This document shows, in pieces, positions 1 to 8,088 of a stretch of 21,378 bases of DNA. Made by a program: the position numbers and the translations under genes. This stretch comes from Lachnoclostridium sp. UBA2905 (GTDB lineage Bacteria; Bacillota; Clostridia; Lachnospirales; Lachnospiraceae). Every line of letters begins with the position of its first letter. Within the stretch, counting starts at the first letter, position 1. The notes under the pieces were generated by a model that saw only the letters and a list, made by a program, of their open reading frames with translations, made no database searches and had not been told where the DNA came from. The stretch is from positions 84,869 to 106,246 of the forward strand of contig DEDL01000011.1 of the NCBI GenBank assembly GCA_002349525.1, read 5' to 3'.

Positions 1-1
1 A

Positions 2-499
2 GGTAGTACTGATAATGGAGTTAACAGCTTTCTTATAAATGACAGTATAATGAAGGGGTGGGGTATGTCTGAAGCAAGACTTTTATCCCTTGCAAGAAGG
101 AATACTCCTTTGTTGTTTCCGGAAAAGCTTGTAAGGATAACAGAGGTGCTTAAGGATCTTGGGGCTGCGGCAGGGATACCATATGATATTACTGATGATG
201 AAGATGATATGAAGCTGTATGTTCTTACTAATACAGTGAGTATTAATGGTGCGACAGTAATATTATATAGCAAAAAAATATACGAATTATGCAATAAAAT
301 GGATTGTAATATGTATGTGATTCCAAGCAGTATTCATGAGCTGATTCTGATTCCCGAATGTGACGAAGTTGATCCGCATTATATAGGCTCTATGATAAAT
401 GATGTCAATAATAATGTAGTGCCGCCAGAGGAGATTCTTTCCTATAATGTTTACTATTATTCAAGGGAGAACAGACAGATAAGTATTGTAAGTGCATAA
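2..499 (+). CDS. DUF5688 family protein, 5'-truncated by window edge
   Basis: The reading frame is open from the first complete codon of the window, so the true start lies upstream; the Met at position 50 is internal or at best an alternative start. The visible 165 or so residues match what I know of DUF5688, a family common in Lachnospiraceae and often present in many copies per genome. Features seen are a segment resembling LFPEKLVRI, a strand-rich stretch with the phrase TNTVSINGATVILY, the block IPSSIHELILIP, and a C-terminal stretch with N-rich and LSYNVYYYSRE residues. There is no signal peptide or membrane segment in the visible part. The biochemical function of the family is not known to me, and I assign none. 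It is separated from galE by 133 bases that hold a promoter, so it is probably transcribed separately from what follows. Family assignment is from remembered motif pattern, not from a search. Confidence 0.8.
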   Translation, partial: GSTDNGVNSFLINDSIMKGWGMSEARLLSLARRNTPLLFPEKLVRITEVLKDLGAAAGIPYDITDDEDDMKLYVLTNTVSINGATVILYSKKIYELCNKMDCNMYVIPSSIHELILIPECDEVDPHYIGSMINDVNNNVVPPEEILSYNVYYYSRENRQISIVSA

Positions 500-555
500 T
501 TGCAAAAGTGTAAAATTATAAGCAGCCTGTTAAGTAATATTTGAGATATAATTAA

Positions 556-585
556 TTGACAACATTGCCGGGAAAGGATTATAAT
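556..585 (+). promoter_or_regulatory. Sigma-A promoter of galE
   Basis: A perfect TTGACA (556-561) and a perfect TATAAT (580-585) are separated by 18 bp, about 48 bases upstream of the galE start codon. Transcription would start near 592. Two similar 13-base words, TAAGCAGCCTGTT at 519-531 and TAAGCAGTTTGTT at 587-599, flank the promoter and could be regulator sites; that is a guess. The box match is seen directly, activity is inferred. Confidence 0.8.
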
Positions 586-632
586 TTAAGCAGTTTGTTT
601 TAAATGATAATCTAACAGATTGGAGAAAAATT

Positions 633-1649
633 ATGTCTATTTTAGTTACAGGCGGTGCCGGTTATATTGGTTCACATACCGTAATTGAACTTGTTAATGC
701 CGGATATGATGTTGTAGTTGTAGACAATTTGTGTAATTCAAGCAAAGAGTCTATGAATCGTGTTGAAGAGATAACAGGTAAAGCTGTTAAGTTTTATGAG
801 GTTGACATTCTTGATAAGGAAGGCCTTACAAAGGTTTTTGAGAACGAAAGCATTGATTCAGTAATTCATTTTGCTGGTCTTAAGGCAGTTGGTGAATCAG
901 TTGCAAAGCCATGGCTTTATTATAACAACAATATAACAGGAACACTGGTTCTTCTTGAGGTAATGAATGCATTTAATGTTAAGAATATTGTGTTCTCATC
1001 ATCTGCTACAGTATATGGTTCTCCGGCAGAGATACCTATTACAGAAAACTGTCCTAAGGGAGAGATTACTAACCCTTATGGTCAGACTAAATCTATGATT
1101 GAACAGATACTTACAGATATATATAAAGCTGATACTGAGTGGAATATAATTTTACTTAGATATTTTAATCCTATTGGAGCTCATAAGAGTGGTAGAATTG
1201 GTGAGAATCCTAATGGTATTCCTAACAATCTTATGCCTTACATAACACAGGTAGCAGTAGGAAGATTAAAGTGTCTTGGAGTATTTGGTAATGATTATCC
1301 TACACCTGATGGAACAGGAGTCCGTGATTATATTCATGTAGTTGACCTTGCATTAGGACATGTTAAAGCAATTGAGAAAATCAGCACTAACCCTGGTCTT
1401 AAGGTTTATAATCTTGGAACAGGAAAGGGTTACAGCGTTCTCGATATAGTTAAGAATTTTGAGAAAGCATCTGGAGTTAAGATACCTTACGAGATTAAGC
1501 CAAGACGTGCAGGAGATATTGCAGAGTGCTATGCTGACGCATCCAAGGCCAAGGAAGAGCTTGGATGGGAAGCCCAATATGGTATTCTTGAAATGTGCGA
1601 GGATTCCTGGAGATGGCAGAGTAACAATCCTAATGGATTTGCTGATTAA
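633..1649 (+). CDS. galE: UDP-glucose 4-epimerase
   Basis: Interconverts UDP-galactose and UDP-glucose with bound NAD in the cytoplasm, the last step of the Leloir pathway and a source of UDP-galactose for surface glycans. At 338 residues it has the usual GalE length. The Rossmann NAD motif GGAGYIGSH lies at residues 7-15. The SSSATVYG block (122-129) contains the Ser/Thr position, and the catalytic pair is Y149 and K153 in NPYGQTK, the same numbering as the E. coli enzyme. The start is set by TGGAGAAAAA seven bases upstream. A near-consensus promoter precedes it. Only 26 bases separate it from the xylanase gene and no terminator hairpin is visible there, so galE may head a transcript that continues into the secreted enzymes. 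Related short-chain epimerases (UDP-GlcNAc 4-epimerase) cannot be excluded as an extra activity. Confidence 0.95.
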   Translation: MSILVTGGAGYIGSHTVIELVNAGYDVVVVDNLCNSSKESMNRVEEITGKAVKFYEVDILDKEGLTKVFENESIDSVIHFAGLKAVGESVAKPWLYYNNNITGTLVLLEVMNAFNVKNIVFSSSATVYGSPAEIPITENCPKGEITNPYGQTKSMIEQILTDIYKADTEWNIILLRYFNPIGAHKSGRIGENPNGIPNNLMPYITQVAVGRLKCLGVFGNDYPTPDGTGVRDYIHVVDLALGHVKAIEKISTNPGLKVYNLGTGKGYSVLDIVKNFEKASGVKIPYEIKPRRAGDIAECYADASKAKEELGWEAQYGILEMCEDSWRWQSNNPNGFAD

Positions 1650-1675
1650 TCAGGCTTTTAGAAAGGGGTAATTTT

Positions 1676-3703
1676 ATGAGGCCAAAAGTGTTTAAGAAAA
1701 TGATGTGCGGCATTCTTTCTGCTGTTATGGTGGCAGGACTTGTAAGTGGACAGGCTGTGACCAATATCACTTATGCTGCAAAGAAAGCAAAAGTAACTAA
1801 AAAAATTGTGAAACTTGTAGCAGGAAGTAAGAAAACTATAAGTATCAAAAACAAGAACAAGAAGTGTAAATATACCTTTAAAACTTCCAATAAGAAGATT
1901 GCAAAGGTTAGCAGTAAAGGTGTGGTTACCGGAGTAAAAGAGGGAAAGACAAAGGTAACAGTTAAGGAAGTTGTTAAGAAAACAAAGAAGGCAAAAAAAC
2001 TTGCAACTGTTAAGGTAACTGTAACAAAGAAGGTAAAAGTTACAGCTAATAATCCTGGTAATAATGTCAGTGTTCCAACAGCTGTAGCAGGAGGGAATGT
2101 TGTTTCAACACCTTCAACTGATGCAACACCTTCACCAACACCAGTACCAACACCATGTGTAGACTTTGATTTTTCTAATGGTGATATATCAATGTTCCAG
2201 CCAGAAGGTGAAAACGTCAAAATAAGCATTTCTAATGATGGTTATGATGATGATTCCTGTATTAAAGCTACAGGAAGAACTAAAAATACAACATGGTGGG
2301 ATTTTGGCTGCGGAATGGCAATTAATCTTTCAAAGTATGTTCAGCCTGGAAAAACATATTCACTTAAGTGCTATGTTAAATGTGATACACCTGCAACCTT
2401 TACAGTAAGATCCAAAGCTAATAACGGAGGATTTTCATTCCCAACACAGATTGGTAATGAATTAAAGGTTAATGCTAAGGAATGGACAGAATTTGAGGCA
2501 GTATTTGCTTCACCTGATATTCTTAGTAATAATTATATAATTTACTGGGATGCATCAACTGCAGCAGATATTTATCTTGATTCACTGGTTATCCAGGAGA
2601 AAACAGTTCTTGATTCAACATTTAAGGATACGTTTACTTCGTTATTTGGAAATGTTGGAACATGTAACAGATATGATCAGCTTAAGAACAATAAGCTTTT
2701 TACAACTACATTATATAATAGTATTACAATGGAGAATGAGACAAAGCCTTCATCACTTCTCAATGCAGGCAATGTTTCTAATAATGTGCCACAGGGATAT
2801 ATCGTACCTGACAGTTACAAGGACGGTAGATATCCGGTTATCCAGTTTGATACCCTTGACCAGGTTATTAATACAGCATATGAGTATGGACTTAAGATAC
2901 GCTTCCATGTGCTTGTATGGCATTCACAGACACCAGAGTTCTTCTTCAAGAAAAACTTTAATGATGATGCCGGATATGTTTCCAAGGATTATATGGAAGG
3001 AAGACTTGAGTATTATGTTAAGAATATTATAAAACATATATACGAGCTTCCACATGGAAAAGATGTTGTATATTGTATTGATGTTGCTAATGAGTACTTC
3101 CATAACTATGATAAAGGATCAAAACCTGCATGGAATAGTATATATTATCCTGCAGAGAAGTCAGAGAGCGACAGAACTAATAAACCTGAGTATGTAAAGA
3201 ATGCATTTAAGTATGCTTATGAGATGCTTGAACAGTTTGGATTAGCAGGAACAGTTAAGCTTTTTTACAATGACTATAATACATATGAGGTTACAGATAA
3301 TATAATTGAGATGATTAATTATATTAATGAAGATGGTAAGGTGTGTGACGGCGTAGGAATGCAGTCACATCTTGATGTAGATTATCCAACCCCTGGCATG
3401 ACTGGTAAAATAGCAGCAACTATTGATGCATTTACTAAACAGGGATTTGAAATCCAGATTACGGAGCTTGATGTTACTGATTATGATAATTCAGGTAAAC
3501 AGGAAGCATATTATTGTGAACTGATCAAGATGCTTATTGAAAAGAAGAAGAGCGGTTCTAACATTACAGGAATTACATTCTGGGGTCTTTGTGATAATGA
3601 ATCCTGGAGAAGAGATGGTAAGCCGTTATTATTCAGTTCAATATTTGCACCAAAACCTGTATTTTATAAAGTTATTGAAGCAGCTAAAGGTGCTATGAAT
3701 TAA
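1676..3703 (+). CDS. Secreted GH10 endo-1,4-beta-xylanase with Big_2 and CBM-like domains
   Basis: Predicted extracellular enzyme that cuts the beta-1,4-xylan backbone. Domain order by eye: signal peptide about 1-34 (basic start, hydrophobic core, ending ITYAA); lysine-rich Big_2-like Ig domain about 36-122; Thr/Pro/Ser linker 143-160; a beta-rich carbohydrate-binding-like domain about 161-308 with exposed-looking W207, W208, W270 and W291 (CBM22 or CBM4_9 type is my best guess); GH10 catalytic domain about 312-672. GH10 marks are MENETKP at 352-358, FHVLVWHSQTPEFF at 410-423, the acid/base glutamate E473 in DVANEYF, FYNDYN at 530-535, and the nucleophile E597 in ITELDV, followed by FWGLCDNESW. 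No sortase signal, dockerin or SLH repeat is present. GAAAGGGG upstream supports the start. It sits 26 nt after galE and 19 nt before the first SGNH hydrolase, which suggests co-expression for xylan use. Confidence 0.93.
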   Translation: MRPKVFKKMMCGILSAVMVAGLVSGQAVTNITYAAKKAKVTKKIVKLVAGSKKTISIKNKNKKCKYTFKTSNKKIAKVSSKGVVTGVKEGKTKVTVKEVVKKTKKAKKLATVKVTVTKKVKVTANNPGNNVSVPTAVAGGNVVSTPSTDATPSPTPVPTPCVDFDFSNGDISMFQPEGENVKISISNDGYDDDSCIKATGRTKNTTWWDFGCGMAINLSKYVQPGKTYSLKCYVKCDTPATFTVRSKANNGGFSFPTQIGNELKVNAKEWTEFEAVFASPDILSNNYIIYWDASTAADIYLDSLVIQEKTVLDSTFKDTFTSLFGNVGTCNRYDQLKNNKLFTTTLYNSITMENETKPSSLLNAGNVSNNVPQGYIVPDSYKDGRYPVIQFDTLDQVINTAYEYGLKIRFHVLVWHSQTPEFFFKKNFNDDAGYVSKDYMEGRLEYYVKNIIKHIYELPHGKDVVYCIDVANEYFHNYDKGSKPAWNSIYYPAEKSESDRTNKPEYVKNAFKYAYEMLEQFGLAGTVKLFYNDYNTYEVTDNIIEMINYINEDGKVCDGVGMQSHLDVDYPTPGMTGKIAATIDAFTKQGFEIQITELDVTDYDNSGKQEAYYCELIKMLIEKKKSGSNITGITFWGLCDNESWRRDGKPLLFSSIFAPKPVFYKVIEAAKGAMN

Positions 3704-3722
3704 AATAAGGGGGTATACAAAA

Positions 3723-5798
3723 ATGCGCTTAAATAAAATAAAAAAAGCTTTATGTTATGTATTATCATCAGCAATGGTGATTGGAACACTTTATGTTTCA
3801 ACACCTGCAGATGCAGCCAAAAAGGCTAAGTTAGGAACTAAGAGAATTAATGTAAATGTAAAGAGATCGAAGACTATTGTTATTAAAAATAAGTCTTCAA
3901 AATGCAAATATACATTTAAAAGCAGTAAGAAGGCAGTTGCAAAGGTTACTAAAAAAGGTAAAGTGACTGGAGTTAAAAAAGGAACAGCAAAGATTACTGT
4001 TAAGGAACTTTCAGGAAAGAAGTTTAAAAAATCAAGAAAACTTGGAGTGGTTAAGGTTAAGGTTAACAATAATGCTGCTAAGACTACAACAGCACCTGTA
4101 GCTAATCAGACACAGGCACCTGTAATCAGTCAGACACAGGCACCTGCATCTTCTACTCCTGTAATTACTGCAGCACCAACAGAGGCACCTGTTGAGACAG
4201 AGCAGCCAAAAGAAACAATGACTCCTGCATATGAAAAGACAAGTCTTGTAAGCACAGGTACTGAGTATACAGATTCAGCACGTTTCGAACTTGGTGAAGC
4301 TATGATTTATGGTGGACTTTGTGATGTGACTTTATCAGTTAAACAGGAATCAGGAAGTACTAAGAAAGCTAACCTTTCTTATGACGGAACATATCTTTCA
4401 TTTAAGCTTAATGGAGCATATATCGACAAGAGTTCAATGAACTATGATACTGTATCAGGGGATTCAGTTGAATTTGATGTTGAAAGTGGTAAAACAGTAG
4501 AATATACAGCTACATTTGAAGTGCCAAAATATTCAAGTGATTTTAATATTGCACTTGATCTTGAAGGTAAATTTACTATTGAAAAGTTTGAAATCAATAC
4601 AAAGCCTTGTGAATCAGCTGAGTATTCAAATATGGTAGATAATTCATTACTTGCTAATGGTAATAATGCAAGAATCAAAAAGGCAATAGAAAAAGCAAAG
4701 GCAGGAGAGGATGTTACTCTTGCTTACCTGGGTGGTTCAATAACAGAAGGTTTTGCAGCTTCAGAAACTAAGAATTCAGACTGTTATGCAGAAACATCTT
4801 ACAATGAGTTTAAGCAGGCTTTTGGTAAGGGAGATGGAAGCAACGTTCACTTTATCAATGCAGGTATGAGTGGTACACCTTCAAGCCTTGGAATTATTCG
4901 TTACCAGAGAGATGTGCTTGACCAGATGAAGTTTGGTGAAGTTCCTGATATCCTTTTCATTGACTTTGCTGTTAATGATGGTAATGATGGTGAAACTTAT
5001 GAAAGTATTATCAGAACTGCTCTTGAGCAGGGTTCTGCAGTAGTTCTTATGTTTGTTCTTTATACAAAGGGTTGTGCTCATGAGAATGATTATTCAGTAA
5101 TTGGTAAGAATTATGATCTTTATATGGTAAGTCCTGGACAGGGTCAGAGAAAAGCATGTACTAACAAGGATGCTTTTGATGAGTGGTTCTACTGGACAGA
5201 TGGACATCCTGATGTAGGTGGTCACAGATACATGGCAGACTGTATTATGAATATGTTTAAAACTGTTGATGATGAAGCAGAAGAAACAGATAATATTACT
5301 GATGTGAATTCAATCAAACCATCTAACCAGAAGGGTGACTTCTATGTTGGAATGAAGACACTTGAAGCCACAACAGATATTTCAAAGCATGAAGCAGTGA
5401 AATCACTTAATCCTGGTGGATTCTCAGGCAATGATGATTCACAGCCTTCATTACAGTATAAAAAAGATGGTATTGATGGAATGAAGTGGTTCCCTAACGA
5501 GTGGGCTCATACATCTTCTTCAGGTGATGAAAGCTTTACTATGACAGTGTCATGTAACAGTCTTATGATTGCTTATAAACAGGCAGGATCAGGCTTTGGT
5601 AAAGCTGAAGTTTATGTTGATGACAAGCTTGTAAAAACACTTTCTAATGTTACAGGTGGATGGAATAATGCTGTAATCGAAAAGATTATTGCCGGAAAGA
5701 CTGTTGCAGAACATAAAGTTGAGATTAAGATGGCTGCCGGAGATGAGAACAAGCCATTTACAATTTATGCAATTGGTTATACAGACCATGAAAAATAA
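3723..5798 (+). CDS. Secreted SGNH/GDSL hydrolase, probable carbohydrate esterase (paralog 1)
   Basis: Predicted extracellular SGNH hydrolase; deacylation of xylan or a similar glycan is inferred from the GH10 neighbour, not shown by a motif. Order: signal peptide about 1-32; lysine-rich Big_2-like domain 33-116; Thr/Pro/Gln linker about 120-168 with QTQAPV twice; an unassigned beta-rich domain about 175-295; SGNH core about 325-515; a C-terminal beta-rich domain about 538-690 that resembles the beta-sandwich partner of some carbohydrate esterases (CE17-like is a tentative thought). SGNH blocks: nucleophile S339 in GGSITEG, G381 in NAGMSGTPSSLG, N418 in FAVND, and the Asp/His block WTDGHPDVGGH at 491-501. 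That last block is one residue shorter than in the downstream paralog, so the usual D-x-x-H spacing is D-x-H. AAGGGGG upstream sets the start. It is clearly a duplicate of the next gene. Confidence 0.85.
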   Translation: MRLNKIKKALCYVLSSAMVIGTLYVSTPADAAKKAKLGTKRINVNVKRSKTIVIKNKSSKCKYTFKSSKKAVAKVTKKGKVTGVKKGTAKITVKELSGKKFKKSRKLGVVKVKVNNNAAKTTTAPVANQTQAPVISQTQAPASSTPVITAAPTEAPVETEQPKETMTPAYEKTSLVSTGTEYTDSARFELGEAMIYGGLCDVTLSVKQESGSTKKANLSYDGTYLSFKLNGAYIDKSSMNYDTVSGDSVEFDVESGKTVEYTATFEVPKYSSDFNIALDLEGKFTIEKFEINTKPCESAEYSNMVDNSLLANGNNARIKKAIEKAKAGEDVTLAYLGGSITEGFAASETKNSDCYAETSYNEFKQAFGKGDGSNVHFINAGMSGTPSSLGIIRYQRDVLDQMKFGEVPDILFIDFAVNDGNDGETYESIIRTALEQGSAVVLMFVLYTKGCAHENDYSVIGKNYDLYMVSPGQGQRKACTNKDAFDEWFYWTDGHPDVGGHRYMADCIMNMFKTVDDEAEETDNITDVNSIKPSNQKGDFYVGMKTLEATTDISKHEAVKSLNPGGFSGNDDSQPSLQYKKDGIDGMKWFPNEWAHTSSSGDESFTMTVSCNSLMIAYKQAGSGFGKAEVYVDDKLVKTLSNVTGGWNNAVIEKIIAGKTVAEHKVEIKMAAGDENKPFTIYAIGYTDHEK

Positions 5799-5843
5799 TT
5801 AATCGTAATTAGAATTGCTGATTTAATTGAGAGGATAAACATA

Positions 5844-7922
5844 ATGAGAAAGAATGCAAAGAAAGTTTTATGTTTTGCTCTTGTAGCTGCCATGGCAGCT
5901 ACAGGGCTTACATCAGTAAATAGTGATGCAGCAAAAAAAGCAAAACTTAAATCTAAAAGTATAAGCATAAATGTTGGAAAGTCAAAGACTATTGTAATTA
6001 AGAACAAAAGCAAAAAAAACACCTATTTGTTTAAGAGCCGTAACAAGAAAATAGCGAAGGTTACTGCAAAAGGAAAGGTAACCGGTGTAAAAAAAGGTAG
6101 TTGTAAAATCACTGTACGTGAAAAATATAAAAATGCCGGAAAGAAAAAAGTAAAAAAGCTTGGGGTAGTAACAGTGAAAGTAAATAATAATAAGGTGGTA
6201 CCTGACAATACTGTGGCACCTGCACAGTCCACAGCTACAGTAATGCCTTCAAATCCTATACAGAGCGCACCATCTAACGGAGTGACACCAACAGTTGCAC
6301 CAGTTCAGACACCAGAGCCATCATTTGGACCAACAATGGAGCCTGCATATGGAACATATGAGTTTGATGGATTTGTAATTGATGGTAAAAAAGATGTTAA
6401 TGTTGACAACCTTGTAAAATATGGTGCGGTATGTGAAGTTAATTTTACAGCCAGGTCAGATGAAGAAGCTGTTGTTAATATAGGATATGAAGGATTAAAG
6501 TATTCTAAGGGCTTTAACAAAGATGGTGATATATTCACTGGTTCAGGTACATCTGTTACTGTTGAAAGCGGTGAAAAATCATATACAGCAGTACTTGATG
6601 TAGACAAGTATATGTCAGAGATGAATATAACTTTTGAGTCTGATAAAAAGATTGAGATCTTATCTGTAAATATTACAACACAGCCATTTGATGGGGCTGA
6701 CTATCAGAAAATGATTGATAATTCACTTATCAGTAAAGGTAATAATGTAAGACTTAAAAAGGTTATTGAAAAGGCAAGAAAGGGAGAGGATGTTACTCTT
6801 GCTTATCTTGGAGGATCAATCACAGAAGGTTGTGCTGCAACAGATATGACAGTTAATTCAGACTGTTATGCAGAAACATCATACAATGAATTTAAGAAAA
6901 AGTTTGGTGCTAATGGTGGAGATAATGTTCATTTCATCAATGCAGGAATGAGTGGAACACCATCATCTCTTGGTGTTATTAGATACCAGAATGACGTTCT
7001 TAATGAGATGCAGTATGGAAAGTATCCTGATGTATTATTTATTGAATTCGTTGTTAATGATTCTGGTGAATGTACAAATGGTGAAGGAATGGAAAGTATT
7101 ATAAGAGAAGCTCTTGAGCAGGGCTCAGCAGTATTCCTTGTATTTGCACATACAGTAAATTTTGATACAGGTAAGCAGGAATACTACAAGCCACTTGGTG
7201 AGCTTTATAATCTTCCAATGGTAAGTGTTAAGAATGCTATCACAGAGTTTATTGATTCATCAAATGTTAAAGGCTGCGATCTTTCAAAATGGTTCTTCTG
7301 GCATGATACACTTCATCCGGATGTACCTGGTCACAGACTTATGGCTGACATGATTATGAATGTGTTTGACATTGTAGATGCTGAAGAAGCTGTAGAAGAT
7401 ACTAATACTGATATTGACAGTATTAATCCAAAATATGGTGCTTCATTTACAGGTATGACCCTTCTTGATGCAAATGTTGATCCTGATAAGGTTGATGCAA
7501 TTGTAAATCTTGAGGTAGGAAGCTTTGGAGATAAGGATACAGCACAGAATAAGTTCCAGTACAAAAAGGGCGGAAAAGACGGAGTAGAATGGTTCCCTAA
7601 CTGCTGGATGCACAATAGTGGTGATGAAAGCTTTAAGGCGACTGTTAAGTGTAATAATATGATGATTGCGTACAAGCTTGCTAATGACAGTAAATTTGGA
7701 ACTGCAGAACTTTATGTTGACGGTGTTCTTAAGGAAGAAATGACTGGCTATAGAAATGATGGCTGGAATAATGCTACAGTAAGTGTTGTATTTAAGGAAA
7801 ATGAAGTAAAAGAGCATACATTTGAAATCAAAATGGCTAAGGGTAGTGAAGACAAGAAGTTCACAATCTATGCTATAGGATACACAAATGCTGATGATTA
7901 TAAGGCTTCACTTGGAAAATAA
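5844..7922 (+). CDS. Secreted SGNH/GDSL hydrolase, probable carbohydrate esterase (paralog 2)
   Basis: Paralog of the preceding gene with the same layout: signal peptide about 1-30, Big_2-like domain 31-116 in which about one residue in three is lysine, Pro/Thr linker about 120-168, unassigned beta-rich domain about 170-285, SGNH core about 310-512, and a C-terminal beta-rich domain about 533-682. SGNH blocks are complete: S325 in GGSITEG, G368 in NAGMSGTPSSLG, N405 in VVND, and D488 and H491 in HDTLHPDVPGH with canonical D-x-x-H spacing. By eye the SGNH core is about two thirds identical to paralog 1, and the linkers and middle domains much less. Role as an acetyl or other acyl esterase acting on plant cell-wall xylan is inferred from family and neighbours. 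GAGAGGA upstream of ATG supports the start. It lies 45 nt after paralog 1 and ends the secreted cluster. Confidence 0.86.
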   Translation: MRKNAKKVLCFALVAAMAATGLTSVNSDAAKKAKLKSKSISINVGKSKTIVIKNKSKKNTYLFKSRNKKIAKVTAKGKVTGVKKGSCKITVREKYKNAGKKKVKKLGVVTVKVNNNKVVPDNTVAPAQSTATVMPSNPIQSAPSNGVTPTVAPVQTPEPSFGPTMEPAYGTYEFDGFVIDGKKDVNVDNLVKYGAVCEVNFTARSDEEAVVNIGYEGLKYSKGFNKDGDIFTGSGTSVTVESGEKSYTAVLDVDKYMSEMNITFESDKKIEILSVNITTQPFDGADYQKMIDNSLISKGNNVRLKKVIEKARKGEDVTLAYLGGSITEGCAATDMTVNSDCYAETSYNEFKKKFGANGGDNVHFINAGMSGTPSSLGVIRYQNDVLNEMQYGKYPDVLFIEFVVNDSGECTNGEGMESIIREALEQGSAVFLVFAHTVNFDTGKQEYYKPLGELYNLPMVSVKNAITEFIDSSNVKGCDLSKWFFWHDTLHPDVPGHRLMADMIMNVFDIVDAEEAVEDTNTDIDSINPKYGASFTGMTLLDANVDPDKVDAIVNLEVGSFGDKDTAQNKFQYKKGGKDGVEWFPNCWMHNSGDESFKATVKCNNMMIAYKLANDSKFGTAELYVDGVLKEEMTGYRNDGWNNATVSVVFKENEVKEHTFEIKMAKGSEDKKFTIYAIGYTNADDYKASLGK

Positions 7923-7987
7923 TAATTATAATATAATATTATAAACAGTAACGTAAACCGGGAGAATTGTATTATCATATATATGAC

Positions 7988-8008
7988 ACACAAACTTCCG
8001 GTTTGTGT
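7988..8008. promoter_or_regulatory. Palindrome overlapping the udp promoter, operator candidate
   Basis: A perfect 8-bp inverted repeat, ACACAAAC and GTTTGTGT, surrounds the 5-base centre TTCCG. Its right arm overlaps the TG of the extended -10 box, which is where a repressor site would be expected. It is not followed by a T-run, so a terminator is unlikely. Two further copies of the word AAACCGG lie at 7955-7961 and 8034-8040, and its complement CCGGTTT lies inside this palindrome at 7998-8004. The cognate regulator is unknown. Confidence 0.45.
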
Positions 8009-8014
8009 TATAAT
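8006..8014 (+). promoter_or_regulatory. Extended -10 promoter of the nucleoside salvage genes
   Basis: TGTTATAAT is a perfect extended -10 element (TG-N-TATAAT). No good -35 box lies at the normal distance; ATGACA at 7983-7988 is 20 bp away. Predicted transcription start is near 8021, giving a leader of about 80 nt before the ATG at 8102. Confidence 0.6.
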
Positions 8015-8052
8015 CAGGGTAACATTTGATTGAAAACCGGGGTGCGCCAGGG

Positions 8053-8088
8053 CCTACTAGATATTATGGACCCACTAGACATTATATG
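8053..8088 (+). repeat. Imperfect 18-bp tandem repeat in the udp leader
   Basis: Two adjacent 18-base units, 8053-8070 and 8071-8088, share the core ACTAGAYATTAT (11 of 12 bases identical). The second unit runs directly into the ribosome binding site at 8088-8093, and CCCA at 8071-8074 can pair with TGGG at 8087-8090. It may shape translation of the leader or be a slippage relic. I do not recognise a known riboswitch here. Confidence 0.5.

Noticed and set aside
1771..2229. A 152-residue minus-strand ORF opposite the xylanase N-terminus
   Set aside because: It is the mirror of the lysine-rich domain (Lys codons read as Phe and Leu) and of the Thr/Pro linker; similar shadows appear opposite both SGNH genes.
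7988..8010. Rho-independent terminator after the second SGNH gene
   Set aside because: The stem-loop is perfect, but a TATAAT rather than a T-run follows, so an operator or promoter role fits better.
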